Origin: Spirochaetia bacterium 38H-sp
GTDB taxonomy: Bacteria > Spirochaetota > Spirochaetia > Winmispirales > Winmispiraceae
Length of the DNA: 64,000 nt
Assembly (NCBI GenBank): GCA_039023545.1
Contig: JBCHKQ010000005.1
Span: 62,001 to 126,000 of the forward strand
Reading direction: 5' to 3'
The notes beneath the pieces were generated by a model. It did no database searches and had not been told where the DNA came from. It was given only the letters and a program-made list of their open reading frames with translations. Within the stretch, counting starts at the first letter, position 1. The number at the start of each line of letters is the position of its first letter. The position numbers were made by a program, and so were the translations under genes. Below, piece by piece: positions 25,295-33,086 of the stretch.

Positions 25295-26737
25295 CTATTT
25301 TATCTCAACATGAGCCCAGCCCACGGAAGCCTTAAAATGGATATACCAGAAACCATCAGCCTCGGCCGGAATAGTATGCTGAGCAGTCCAATTGTTGGCA
25401 ACATCAACACCGTTTACCGTAAGAACATCAACATTCCAGGAGTTGATAAACTTATTCCAGTTAACAGCAGTGCTAAAAGCATCCGTCTTCCAGAAGAACT
25501 CACCTCCACCATCATATGTAAAAGGCAGAGTAATAAGCTCATAAGTACCGGAAACAGGTGTAGAAGTTGGACTTGGACTTACAGTAGGAGTCGGCGTAGC
25601 TGTTGGAGTTGGAGTTGGAGTTGGAGTTGGAGTTGGAGTTGGAGTTGGAGTTGGAGTTGGAGTTGGAGTCGGAGTCGGAGTCGGAGTCGGAGTCGGAGTA
25701 GCTGTAGGCAAGACTGACCCCTCTGCTATCTTAGCCTTTACAAACTTACCTGATTCTGTAAGCTGACTATCAGACCAAGGACCTGTTGTACTTGCACCAG
25801 GAACCAATGCAGAGGCTGTCTCAGGCTTGTCAAAAAGTGACCAGTTAGCCCAGCTTATCCCATACTGATTTAAAAAATCCAGCCATACTTGGCTCTCTGC
25901 AAGATCCAAACCTCCATTCCCAGATGCATCACAGGTGCCCCACTCTGTTACAAATAGCGCAAGTCCCTTATTCATCGCTGCCACTGCTTTATCTCTAAGA
26001 TACTGCTTATGTGTCCCAGCATAAAAATGCAGCGTATAAGCTATATTATCGTATCCCTTTATAGGATCATTCGCTGCAATATCCACATCCTGTGACCATG
26101 TAGGACTTCCTACCACTATCAAGTTATTTGCTCCCTGCCCTCTTATAGCTGCTATCACCTGCTCTGCATATGCCTTTACATCTGCCCAGCTCTCATAATC
26201 CGGCTCATTGTATATCTCAAAGATAACATTGGGCACATTCTTATACTTACCTGCCATCTCCGTAAAAAATCCTACCGCCTCACTGGTATGAATATCATGT
26301 GCATGCCAGTCTATTATCACATAGATGCCCTCTGCTATTGCTGCATCCACTACTGTAATAACTCTCTGCTTCTCAGCTGTAGGATTGGTAAGATATCCTC
26401 CCATCTCCACTCCCATAGCTGCTCTTACAAGCGTACTACCCCAATCTGCTGCAAGGGTGTGCACCACATCCGCATTCCAGAAAGAACCGCTCCACTGACT
26501 CCAAAACAAACTCATACCCTTGAGCTGTATAGGATTCCCTGCCTCGTCAGTAACCTTCCCTCCGCTCACCTTAAGCATACCATGCTGCGATACAATACTG
26601 TTTCCGCCTGCTTTCAATACTATTACATCCGTATCAGTCAGTACTTTGTTTCCTATTTCTATCAGATTAGGCATCTGACAAGAAAACAAAAAGACCAATA
26701 CAAACAACAAAAACATTGCTTTTTCTAATGCTTTCAT
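25295..26737 (-). CDS. Lipoprotein GH5 endoglucanase with Thr-Pro linker and CBM64-like module
   Basis: 480 aa from ATG 26737 (GGGAGG 5 nt upstream). A signal peptide ends in LFSC with lipidated Cys20. The GH5 catalytic domain spans about 50-345: acid/base Glu in IYNEP and nucleophile in VTEWGT. A Thr-Pro linker of 16 tandem hexanucleotides (25602-25697) leads to a C-terminal domain of about 90 aa ([48 protein letters not shown]) with the aligned aromatics of CBM64. It would cut beta-1,4-glucan while anchored outside the cell. It is monocistronic, with its own promoter (26793-26822) and terminator. Confidence 0.93.
   Translation of the reverse strand: MKALEKAMFLLFVLVFLFSCQMPNLIEIGNKVLTDTDVIVLKAGGNSIVSQHGMLKVSGGKVTDEAGNPIQLKGMSLFWSQWSGSFWNADVVHTLAADWGSTLVRAAMGVEMGGYLTNPTAEKQRVITVVDAAIAEGIYVIIDWHAHDIHTSEAVGFFTEMAGKYKNVPNVIFEIYNEPDYESWADVKAYAEQVIAAIRGQGANNLIVVGSPTWSQDVDIAANDPIKGYDNIAYTLHFYAGTHKQYLRDKAVAAMNKGLALFVTEWGTCDASGNGGLDLAESQVWLDFLNQYGISWANWSLFDKPETASALVPGASTTGPWSDSQLTESGKFVKAKIAEGSVLPTATPTPTPTPTPTPTPTPTPTPTPTPTPTPTPTPTATPTPTVSPSPTSTPVSGTYELITLPFTYDGGGEFFWKTDAFSTAVNWNKFINSWNVDVLTVNGVDVANNWTAQHTIPAEADGFWYIHFKASVGWAHVEIK
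25602..25697 (-). repeat. Hexanucleotide tandem repeat coding the Thr-Pro linker
   Basis: On the plus strand, 11 units of GTTGGA (25602-25667) run directly into 5 units of GTCGGA (25668-25697). Each unit codes Thr-Pro on the minus strand. Unit gain or loss would keep the reading frame and change linker length only. The two homogeneous blocks suggest slippage or local gene conversion. Confidence 0.95.
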
Positions 26738-26740
26738 AAA

Positions 26741-26783
26741 AACCTCCCGCATCTTTTTGCAGACAGCTGCCACTGTCTGTTTC
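26741..26783 (-). repeat. Leader hairpin block, copy 1 (directly before the cellulase start)
   Basis: Contains GCAGACAG-CTGCCA-CTGTCTGT on the plus strand, a hairpin just upstream of the cellulase ribosome site. The second copy is at 26957-26999. The two differ at only a few positions, including one full A-T to G-C swap that keeps a stem pair. Confidence 0.75.
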
Positions 26784-26792
26784 CGTAAACAT

Positions 26793-26822
26793 ATTATATA
26801 CCCGGTTGATTGTAGCAGTCAA
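26793..26822 (-). promoter_or_regulatory. Promoter of the cellulase gene
   Basis: Minus strand: TTGACT (26817-26822), N18, consensus TATAAT (26793-26798), giving a leader of about 50 nt that begins just before the hairpin block. TTGACTG and CAATCAA around the -35 form a near-palindrome that may be an operator. A G9 run lies about 40 bp upstream of the -35. Confidence 0.75.
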
Positions 26823-26956
26823 CAAAAAGTTAAAAATCTCAAATATCTCAAATTCTATCCCCCCCCCTGTTTTTGCAGACGATACAAAACTATAAAAATA
26901 TATATTGACCCGTAGAAACAAAACGCATATCATCCTACAAGAACGGTTACTCAATA

Positions 26957-26999
26957 AACCTCTCGCATCTTTTTGCAGGCAGCTGCCACTGCCTGCTTC
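26957..26999 (-). repeat. Leader hairpin block, copy 2
   Basis: 43-nt copy of the block at 26741-26783, with a perfect 8-bp hairpin GCAGGCAG-CTGCCA-CTGCCTGC. On the minus strand it is followed by a ribosome-site-like GAGAGG, but no gene starts there. It looks like a duplicated 5' leader whose gene is lost, or a second regulator site. Confidence 0.7.
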
Positions 27000-27156
27000 T
27001 TTTATAATCAGATATAAATCATAGAAAGAAATAAACTTTAATATGATTTTTATAGATTACAAATAAATGCTTGGTTATACATAAAAATAAAAGAAGAGCA
27101 AGACCAATCTTACAGTCTCATACAGATTCTGCTATACTGTAGAAAAAATAAAATAA

Positions 27157-28065
27157 TTACAAAAACACCACCACTGTCCCAGCAACAGCTAACACTGTTC
27201 CGATTATTTCCATAAGACCAAGCTTCTCTTTATAAATTATTACAGAAGGCGGTATAATAAAAACCGGCACAAGAGCCATAAGCGTAGCAGAAAGAGCTGC
27301 TGTAGTAGCCTGCGCAGCAAAAAGACCAAGAGATATACCCAAAAAAGGGCCAAAAAAGGCACCTATTATTATGCTCCTCATAGCAGAAGAATCGGAAAAA
27401 GCTGCAAACAATCGCTTTATCCTTCTCATAACAGGTATGATTATAGAAAATCCCGCAAGCCCGGCTATCACTCTGATATAAGTAGCAGAAAACGCATCAA
27501 AATCCGGAGCAGCATGTTTACTTATGACAAGACCTCCCGCCTGGCCAAGTGCACCCAGCAAAGCAAGAAGAACACCCATAAGCAACGTCTTTAGAGAAAT
27601 ATTAGGCCTGTCTGCACCATGAGGCGGAGTGCGAAAAACTACGGCAAGAACAATTCCCGATATTATAAGCAGCATCCCGGCAAATTCCACAGGACGCATT
27701 GTTTCTCCCAAAAAAATCCAGCCAAGCAAAGCCGTGAGAATAGGTACAGAAGTATAGACCAGCATGGAAAGTCTGGAACCAATCATAACAAAGGCCTCAA
27801 AAAGAAAGAGGTCTCCCAGCGCAAGACCTGCAACACCGGATGCCATAAGAGCAATCCACATTTCAGTCGTAGCGCCGTAGGGTAAGAGAGAGCCGTAGCG
27901 CACAAGAGAAAGCAGTGCAAAACCTATAAGAGCAATCGCAAGACGTATCCAGTTTACAACCAGGGAACCAACCCTTCTGCCTGCATGCTCAAAGACAATA
28001 GCCGTAACAGTCCAGCATACAGCAGTAGCAAGCCCTGCAATCTGTCCCAGAAAATACTGCCCCAT
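27157..28065 (-). CDS. EamA/DMT-family transporter
   Basis: 302 aa with ten hydrophobic helices in two EamA halves (FLGQIAGLATAVCWTVTAIVFEHAG at the start; LMGVLLALLGALGQAGGLVISK at the start of half two). SVPILTALLGWIFLGE and ALVPVFIIPPSVIIYKE are the matching segments before helix 4-5 in each half. These exporters move amino acids, metabolites or drugs; the substrate is not readable. The ATG at 28065 has no Shine-Dalgarno. It is divergent from galE with repeat copy 3 between them, and monocistronic. Confidence 0.92.
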   Translation of the reverse strand: MGQYFLGQIAGLATAVCWTVTAIVFEHAGRRVGSLVVNWIRLAIALIGFALLSLVRYGSLLPYGATTEMWIALMASGVAGLALGDLFLFEAFVMIGSRLSMLVYTSVPILTALLGWIFLGETMRPVEFAGMLLIISGIVLAVVFRTPPHGADRPNISLKTLLMGVLLALLGALGQAGGLVISKHAAPDFDAFSATYIRVIAGLAGFSIIIPVMRRIKRLFAAFSDSSAMRSIIIGAFFGPFLGISLGLFAAQATTAALSATLMALVPVFIIPPSVIIYKEKLGLMEIIGTVLAVAGTVVVFL

Positions 28066-28154
28066 AAAACACCGCTTTTTAAAAAGTTGAGAAAATGTAT
28101 ACCAACAAAGAGATAAAGTAAAGACATCCCCGTATTACAATAAAAACAAGGGAA

Positions 28155-28318
28155 TTTATGCCGAACGTAGGGAGCGCGCTCATAAAGGACAAAGGCAAGA
28201 TGCGCGATCCCTACTGCCTGCAGCAAGTATTATGCAAAAGAGGCAGCTTTTTACTGCACTTCTTCCGCAAGGAAGCAGCACGGACCGCACAGCGGGCCGT
28301 GCGTTCGGTCCAAATAAA
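28155..28318. repeat. Full-length ACCGAACG structured repeat, copy 3 (164 bp)
   Basis: In the 335-bp divergent gap 28066-28400. End box TTTATGCCGAACG (28155-28167); hairpin A, GTAGGGA-g-CGCG with CGCG-a-TCCCTAC (28167-28178, 28203-28214); CTGCCTGCAGCAAG (28214-28227); spacer; mini-hairpin B, CTTCC-gcaa-GGAAG, then CAGC; hairpin C, GCACGGaCCGC with GCGGgCCGTGC (28278-28288, 28292-28302, one mismatch); end box GTTCGGTCCAAATAAA (28303-28318). The gap also holds A/T-rich promoter DNA for galE (TATAAA about 15 bp before its ribosome site). Confidence 0.87.
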
Positions 28319-28400
28319 AAGATGCCAAACATGTGATATATTTATAGATAATTTTCTGTAAATATCATAAAACTACAGTATAAAATCATAGGAGAAGGGT

Positions 28401-29375
28401 ATGAAGCTTTTACTTACAGGAGGAGCTGGCTATATAGGAAGCCATACATATAGGCTGCTCAAGGCACAAGGTCACACCGTAAAAGTGTACGATAATCTAT
28501 CTAACGGACATGCAGAGGCAGTGGAGACAGATGACCTTATTGTAGGCAGTATACAACACACAGGTACTCTCAAAACACTTCTTGAAACATACAAGCCAGA
28601 TGTTGTTATACACTTTGCAGCATTTATAGAAGTTGGCGTGTCAGTAAAAAAGCCTTTTGAATTTTTTGCCAACAACACGGAGGGCACACTGGCTTTGACA
28701 AAAGCAATGCTGGACTGTGGTGTCAACAAACTCATATTCTCTTCCACGGCTGCGGTTTACGGATATCCAGAGACCACACCAATCCGTGAAACCGCAAAAA
28801 AATCACCTGTAAATCCATACGGAACAAGCAAACTCATGGTAGAAGAGCTTCTGGAGTCCCTGAGCCAGTGGGCAGGTCTCAAATACACAGCTATAAGGTA
28901 CTTTAATGCAGCAGGGGCAAGTGAAGATGCAAGCATAGGGGAGGCTCACAATCCTGAGACGCACCTTATCCCGCTCATTCTCAAGACAGCAACAGGCGAA
29001 AGAAAAAGCATCTCCATATTCGGCACAGACTTCCCCACTCCCGACGGCACAGCAATAAGAGACTACATACACGTTGACGACCTTGCCCGCGCACACATGC
29101 TGGCAGCAGACTACCTTGCAGATGGTGGAAAATCGGACGTATTCAACTGCGGATACTCAGAGGGGTACAGCGTAAGAGAAGTAATAGAAGCAGCAAAAAA
29201 AGTCACAGGCAAAGACTTCCCAGTAGAAGAAACAGAGAGACGGGACGGCGATCCAGCCATACTCATAGCAGACTCAAGCAAAATAAAACAAACACTTGGA
29301 TGGCAACCTGTCCACAATGACCTAGAATACATAATAAAAACCGCCTACAAATGGGAACAAAACAGAAAATACTGA
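28401..29375 (+). CDS. galE: UDP-glucose 4-epimerase
   Basis: 324 aa, AGGAGAAGGGT upstream. The Rossmann motif is GGAGYIGSH, the catalytic Ser/Thr lies in FSSTAAVYG, and Tyr-x3-Lys is in NPYGTSK, in extended SDR order. It interconverts UDP-glucose and UDP-galactose for sugar use and envelope glycans. Third positions become clearly A/C-rich after about 28,950. The stop codon is followed 1 nt later by a repeat half-copy (29377), and a full repeat lies upstream, so the gene is bracketed by the family. Confidence 0.95.
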   Translation: MKLLLTGGAGYIGSHTYRLLKAQGHTVKVYDNLSNGHAEAVETDDLIVGSIQHTGTLKTLLETYKPDVVIHFAAFIEVGVSVKKPFEFFANNTEGTLALTKAMLDCGVNKLIFSSTAAVYGYPETTPIRETAKKSPVNPYGTSKLMVEELLESLSQWAGLKYTAIRYFNAAGASEDASIGEAHNPETHLIPLILKTATGERKSISIFGTDFPTPDGTAIRDYIHVDDLARAHMLAADYLADGGKSDVFNCGYSEGYSVREVIEAAKKVTGKDFPVEETERRDGDPAILIADSSKIKQTLGWQPVHNDLEYIIKTAYKWEQNRKY

Positions 29376-29376
29376 C

Positions 29377-29446
29377 ATACCGAACGTCGGGAGCGCGCTC
29401 ATACGGCACAAAAACAAAAGCAGCGATCCCTCCTGCCTGCGGCACA
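29377..29446. repeat. Left half of the ACCGAACG repeat after galE
   Basis: ATACCGAACG (29377-29386), a hairpin with GGGA-g-CGC paired to GCG-a-TCCC (29389-29396, 29423-29430), then CTGCCTGCGGCACA (29433-29446). The sequence from the end box through the hairpin is close to that of copy 3 upstream of galE, so these two are recent relatives. It lies between convergent galE and the TIGR02757-family gene and can act as a terminator without a T-run. Confidence 0.75.
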
Positions 29447-29460
29447 TAAAAAGCAAAACA

Positions 29461-30243
29461 TCAAGACTCTGCCTCAGCCTTCATCCCCAGCCTTGTGAGA
29501 GCAAAATCATACCTTACAGGATCATCAGGACACAAGTTGCGAAAAAAATCCGTAACCTCTGATACAGCCTTAAAATCATTGCTCTTTCTTTTGAGAAAAC
29601 CTGCTGACCTGCACAACCTCTGCATATGCACATCAAGAGGCACATACAAAACAGAAGGAGAAACACCTTCCCACAATCCCAAATCTATATTATCCCTTCT
29701 TATCATCCATCTGAGATACAAAAGCAACCTCTTCCACGTTCCCTTACTCTCAGGAAGTGGAAGCATAATCCCAACATCCACAGGCATATTCTCCCTAAGC
29801 TCCCTGCTCATAGACGAGAGAACCAGACGCATATCAGAAACATGACAAAGATGATGCTTAAACCACAGTTCCAGACTGCCATAGCGTTTATACATTGCCT
29901 CCGTTGCAAAAACAAGAGAAGCAAGCATCCTAGAATCAAAAAAGCGGTAATAAAGCCCGTCTATTCTGCAAAGAATCTCATCATAAGAAAGAGCACCACA
30001 CAATGACATAGGTTTAGGAAGTGCGGAAAAAAAAGAAAACAAAAACTTATTCATACTCTTTACATTTCCCAAGGCAAGAGAAGAAGCATAAAACCCTGCT
30101 CTTTCCATATCTCCCCTGTCGGAAAAGCGATATATCCACATGGCAGGATCCGTACCTATATAAGAAAAATCATTATACTTCTCATAGATATAATCCAGAA
30201 AGGCTTTCCATTCTTCCTTATTCGTAAAAACAGGACTTATCAT
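29461..30243 (-). CDS. TIGR02757-family protein (DUF2400), function unknown
   Basis: 260 aa, GAGG upstream. The family pattern is clear: DPAMWIYRFSDRGD at the start, then KRLLLYLRWMIRRDNIDLGLW, LYVPLDVHMQRL and DPVRYDFALTRLG. Distantly HhH-GPD-like helical repeats have been proposed for this family; its role is not established. It is common in Bacteroidetes and spirochaetes as a single gene. It is divergent from the response regulator gene at 30324 and convergent with galE. Confidence 0.88.
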   Translation of the reverse strand: MISPVFTNKEEWKAFLDYIYEKYNDFSYIGTDPAMWIYRFSDRGDMERAGFYASSLALGNVKSMNKFLFSFFSALPKPMSLCGALSYDEILCRIDGLYYRFFDSRMLASLVFATEAMYKRYGSLELWFKHHLCHVSDMRLVLSSMSRELRENMPVDVGIMLPLPESKGTWKRLLLYLRWMIRRDNIDLGLWEGVSPSVLYVPLDVHMQRLCRSAGFLKRKSNDFKAVSEVTDFFRNLCPDDPVRYDFALTRLGMKAEAES

Positions 30244-30259
30244 TTTTTTCCTCTAAGAT

Positions 30260-30288
30260 TTGCATATTTTTATGCTCGACACTATACT
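30260..30288 (+). promoter_or_regulatory. Promoter of the GGDEF-EAL response regulator
   Basis: TTGCAT (30260-30265), N17, TATACT (30283-30288). The start point would be near 30295, giving a leader of about 29 nt with AGGAG before the GTG start. Confidence 0.65.
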
Positions 30289-30323
30289 CTATTATAGAGA
30301 GCCTAAAGTCCATAGGAGAGGAC

Positions 30324-32435
30324 GTGGATACCATAAGAATCGCAATAGTAGAAGACGAAGCTGTCATAGCCCTTGATATAAAAAGAAGACTAGCCAACTT
30401 AGGATATGAGATAACTGGGGTTTTTCACTCAGGAGAAGATTTTTTAAAACACGCAATAAACCAGGAAGCAGACCTTGTGCTCATGGATATAGTACTGGAT
30501 GGACCTATAAGCGGCATAGAAACAGCCAGAATAGCTTATAACAGATACGGCATACCCGCATTGTTTCTGACAGCTTATGCGGACGACACAACCATAGATC
30601 TTATAAAATCACAAGAAGGCACAGTAGGCTACATCACCAAGCCATTTAACGAAAGAGAACTTGTAGCATCAATTGAGCTGGGACTTTTTAAACACGATAT
30701 GGCAAGACAGACAGAAATACAAAAAGAGTGGCTCACATCACTTCTTTCATCGATGGGAGATAGCCTTATTGTACTGGATAATAACGAAAAAATCATATTC
30801 TTAAACCACAAGGCAGAAGAACTGTTTGGCTTTAATATAAATGAAATAAAAAATAAAGAAATAGGAGAATTTGTTCTGTTCTTTGATTCTGAGACAGACT
30901 TCGAGTTTCCACTTACACATCTGGGCAGTTTCCCTGAGTTTGAGGGTGCACTGTATTTTAAAAACATATATTTTAAGGACAGACAGGGCAATAAGATATA
31001 CATAGAAGGTAGCGTATCCAGAATCAAGCCACCAATCATCCCTATATCCCTGCAGAATAAAGGAGAAACGCACAATCCATTGCCTTTTTATCTAGAAGAG
31101 GGCTATGTCCTTGTAATACGAGATAACACAGCCCTCACAAATCTCACATCCACACTACAATATCACAGTGGTCATGATCCTCTTACCGGACTGATAAACA
31201 GAAATCAAATACTCATAAATATTGAAGAAATGCTCAGAGAAAACGAAAAAAACAAAAAAGAAAGCTTTTTCATATTTATCGATATAGATCAGTTTAAGGT
31301 TGTCAACAATCTCTGCGGGCAAATAGGCGGAGATATGCTTCTCAAAGAAACTGTAGAAAAGCTAAAACAAATAATACCAGAAAATAGCATACTAGGAAGG
31401 CTTGGGGACGACGAGTTTGGGATAATCATCAAGAACACAGCTTTTACTAAGGCGGAAAGGATTGCAAGGAATATAATACGCGCCTTACAGCACTATTTTG
31501 AGTGGGAAGGCAATGAAATTCCCATTGCCTATAGTGCGGGAGCTGTCAACATAAGCAGAGAATACGGTGATGTATACGAGATTATATCTGCGGCGGACAG
31601 CGCGTGTTCCGTAGCCAAAGAAGAAGGTGGAAACAGAGTAAAAGTATACAAAAAAGAAGATAATGACTTTACAGAAAAACGGGGAGAGCTTAGCTGGATA
31701 ACAAGGCTCCACGAGGCAATGAGAGGCCATAAGCTGATACTGTATGCACAGGATATAATACCTGTAAAATCGGAAGACACACCCAAGAAAGAGATTCTAA
31801 TAAGATTAATGGAAGAAGAAGGAGTTCTCATACCTCCAGGAGAGTTTATACCTATAGCAGAACGTTACAATATAATGCCGCTTCTTGACAGATGGATAGT
31901 GGATGAGATGCTTGAGTATGCACAGAGATTAAAGGCAATAGGCAAACTGGACAACACTGTCTATGCAATAAACCTATCCAGCACAACACTCCTTGACGAA
32001 AGCTTCTCTGATTTTTTAGAAAAAAAGATTGTCAAATCCAACCTACCAGCCGATATGTTCTGCTTTGAAATAACAGAAACAACAGCAATAAAGAATTTTA
32101 AAAAAGCAATGATGTTTGTAAAACGCTTTAAAAATCTGGGATGTTCTTTTGCTCTGGATGACTTTGGCATGGGATTTTCATCTTTTGCTTATCTCAAGCA
32201 ACTGCCTGTGGACTATCTAAAGATAGACGGCTCCTTTGTCCAGACAATCACAAAAAACGATGTGGATTTTGAGCTTGTAAAAACCATACACAATGTAGGC
32301 AGAATAATGGGAATGAAGACAATTGCAGAGTTTGTATCAGATAAAGATATATTTGACATGCTGGCATCCATTCCTGTGGATTATGTTCAGGGTTACTTTC
32401 TTGGCAGACCACAACCGCTTATAATGCCGGAGTAA
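30324..32435 (+). CDS. Response regulator with PAS, GGDEF (degenerate) and EAL domains
   Basis: 703 aa from GTG 30324 (AGGAG 5 nt upstream). Receiver 1-125 (AIVEDEA, LVLMDIVLDG, KPFNE), PAS about 140-260, GGDEF about 285-440 with the site reading GDDEF, and EAL about 460-700. The EAL signature is EIL, but the remaining catalytic residues are present: Asn in INLSS, Glu in FEITET, DDFG, Lys in LKIDGS, Glu in IAEF, QGY. The likely activity is c-di-GMP hydrolysis controlled by phosphorylation, with the GGDEF half as a GTP sensor. That is inference. It abuts the convergent gene at 32436 with no spacer. Confidence 0.92.
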   Translation: MDTIRIAIVEDEAVIALDIKRRLANLGYEITGVFHSGEDFLKHAINQEADLVLMDIVLDGPISGIETARIAYNRYGIPALFLTAYADDTTIDLIKSQEGTVGYITKPFNERELVASIELGLFKHDMARQTEIQKEWLTSLLSSMGDSLIVLDNNEKIIFLNHKAEELFGFNINEIKNKEIGEFVLFFDSETDFEFPLTHLGSFPEFEGALYFKNIYFKDRQGNKIYIEGSVSRIKPPIIPISLQNKGETHNPLPFYLEEGYVLVIRDNTALTNLTSTLQYHSGHDPLTGLINRNQILINIEEMLRENEKNKKESFFIFIDIDQFKVVNNLCGQIGGDMLLKETVEKLKQIIPENSILGRLGDDEFGIIIKNTAFTKAERIARNIIRALQHYFEWEGNEIPIAYSAGAVNISREYGDVYEIISAADSACSVAKEEGGNRVKVYKKEDNDFTEKRGELSWITRLHEAMRGHKLILYAQDIIPVKSEDTPKKEILIRLMEEEGVLIPPGEFIPIAERYNIMPLLDRWIVDEMLEYAQRLKAIGKLDNTVYAINLSSTTLLDESFSDFLEKKIVKSNLPADMFCFEITETTAIKNFKKAMMFVKRFKNLGCSFALDDFGMGFSSFAYLKQLPVDYLKIDGSFVQTITKNDVDFELVKTIHNVGRIMGMKTIAEFVSDKDIFDMLASIPVDYVQGYFLGRPQPLIMPE

Positions 32436-33086
32436 TTATAATTCTGTTTTTTGTAAAAATTCTTCTATCTCCATTATGTGCAAAAGCAGCTCTTCTTTGT
32501 TTCTTATTCTTTTCCCTGTATTTTGCCGCAACACCTTATAAATCTTTTCTATGAGCTCAAATACAGAAGAAAGCAGCTCACAGGATTCTTTACCCGTTCT
32601 CATAGCAAGACCACACATTGACGAAAGGCAGGAAGCAAGCTTTTCTTCTCCGTACACAACTGAGGATATTCTACACAGGTCAGCAGCAAGATTATCGATT
32701 TTTTCTCTGTATGTTGCAAGTCTGTTTTTGTATTCCATATCCTGTGTTCTTTCTTCTTCTTTATACAGAGCAGAAGATAGTCTCATAAAACCTATCCTGA
32801 GACATATTGCATAGAAATTGCTTTCTTCAATATCCCTTGCATCTCCCTTTTTTATCACAGCTTTTTCTTCCTTAGTAAAAAAACCGGCCATATCCTTTTC
32901 TGCAGAGATTAGGGCAAATATTCTTCTTCTTAATTCTTCCGGTGTAGGCTTATCTGTTTGCGGTATTTTTTTCAGCACTACAGAAATTTTTTCTACACTT
33001 TTTCCTGATAGATACATATAAGAAGACAGTAGATAGATATTCGCAAGAAACATGAGGTCTGACAGTTTTTTTTCCGCAGGGCTCAT
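32436..33086 (-). CDS. Conserved helical protein of unknown function, coupled to a GGDEF-EAL gene
   Basis: 216 aa, predicted almost entirely helical, no signal peptide, no family I recognise. Its ATG overlaps the stop of the PAS-GGDEF-EAL gene by 1 nt (TAATG), so it is translated together with it. Charged helices (ELRRRIFALISAEKDMAGF, YKNRLATYREKIDNLAADLCR) suggest a coiled or bundle protein. A partner or sensor for the upstream c-di-GMP enzyme is a guess from context. Its stop abuts the stop of the convergent gene at 30324-32435. Confidence 0.8.
   Translation of the reverse strand: MSPAEKKLSDLMFLANIYLLSSYMYLSGKSVEKISVVLKKIPQTDKPTPEELRRRIFALISAEKDMAGFFTKEEKAVIKKGDARDIEESNFYAICLRIGFMRLSSALYKEEERTQDMEYKNRLATYREKIDNLAADLCRISSVVYGEEKLASCLSSMCGLAMRTGKESCELLSSVFELIEKIYKVLRQNTGKRIRNKEELLLHIMEIEEFLQKTEL

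Larger units (their letters stand above)
26738..27156. other. Cellulase upstream region: promoter, duplicated leader hairpin, poly-G tract
   Basis: 419 bp without a credible gene. It holds the cellulase promoter (26793-26822), a C9 run on the plus strand (26859-26867, poly-G on the cellulase strand) and a 43-nt block present twice (26741-26783 and 26957-26999). The remaining A/T-rich stretch up to the EamA stop shows nothing I can name. Confidence 0.6.

Noticed and set aside
25602..25697. CRISPR-like repeat
   Set aside because: The repeat is a hexanucleotide without spacers and codes a Thr-Pro linker.
26667..26954. 95-codon frame upstream of the cellulase starting with TTG
   Set aside because: It runs out of frame into the cellulase gene through promoter and repeat DNA, with no protein-like composition; it only explains the duplicated ribosome-site-like block.
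16066..28318. attC-like integron recombination sites
   Set aside because: The ends (ACCGAAC and GTTCGGT) differ from RYYYAAC/GTTRRRY at one position each, copies occur in mixed arrangements, no integrase gene or cassette array is present, and the flanked genes are housekeeping. Kept only as a remote alternative.
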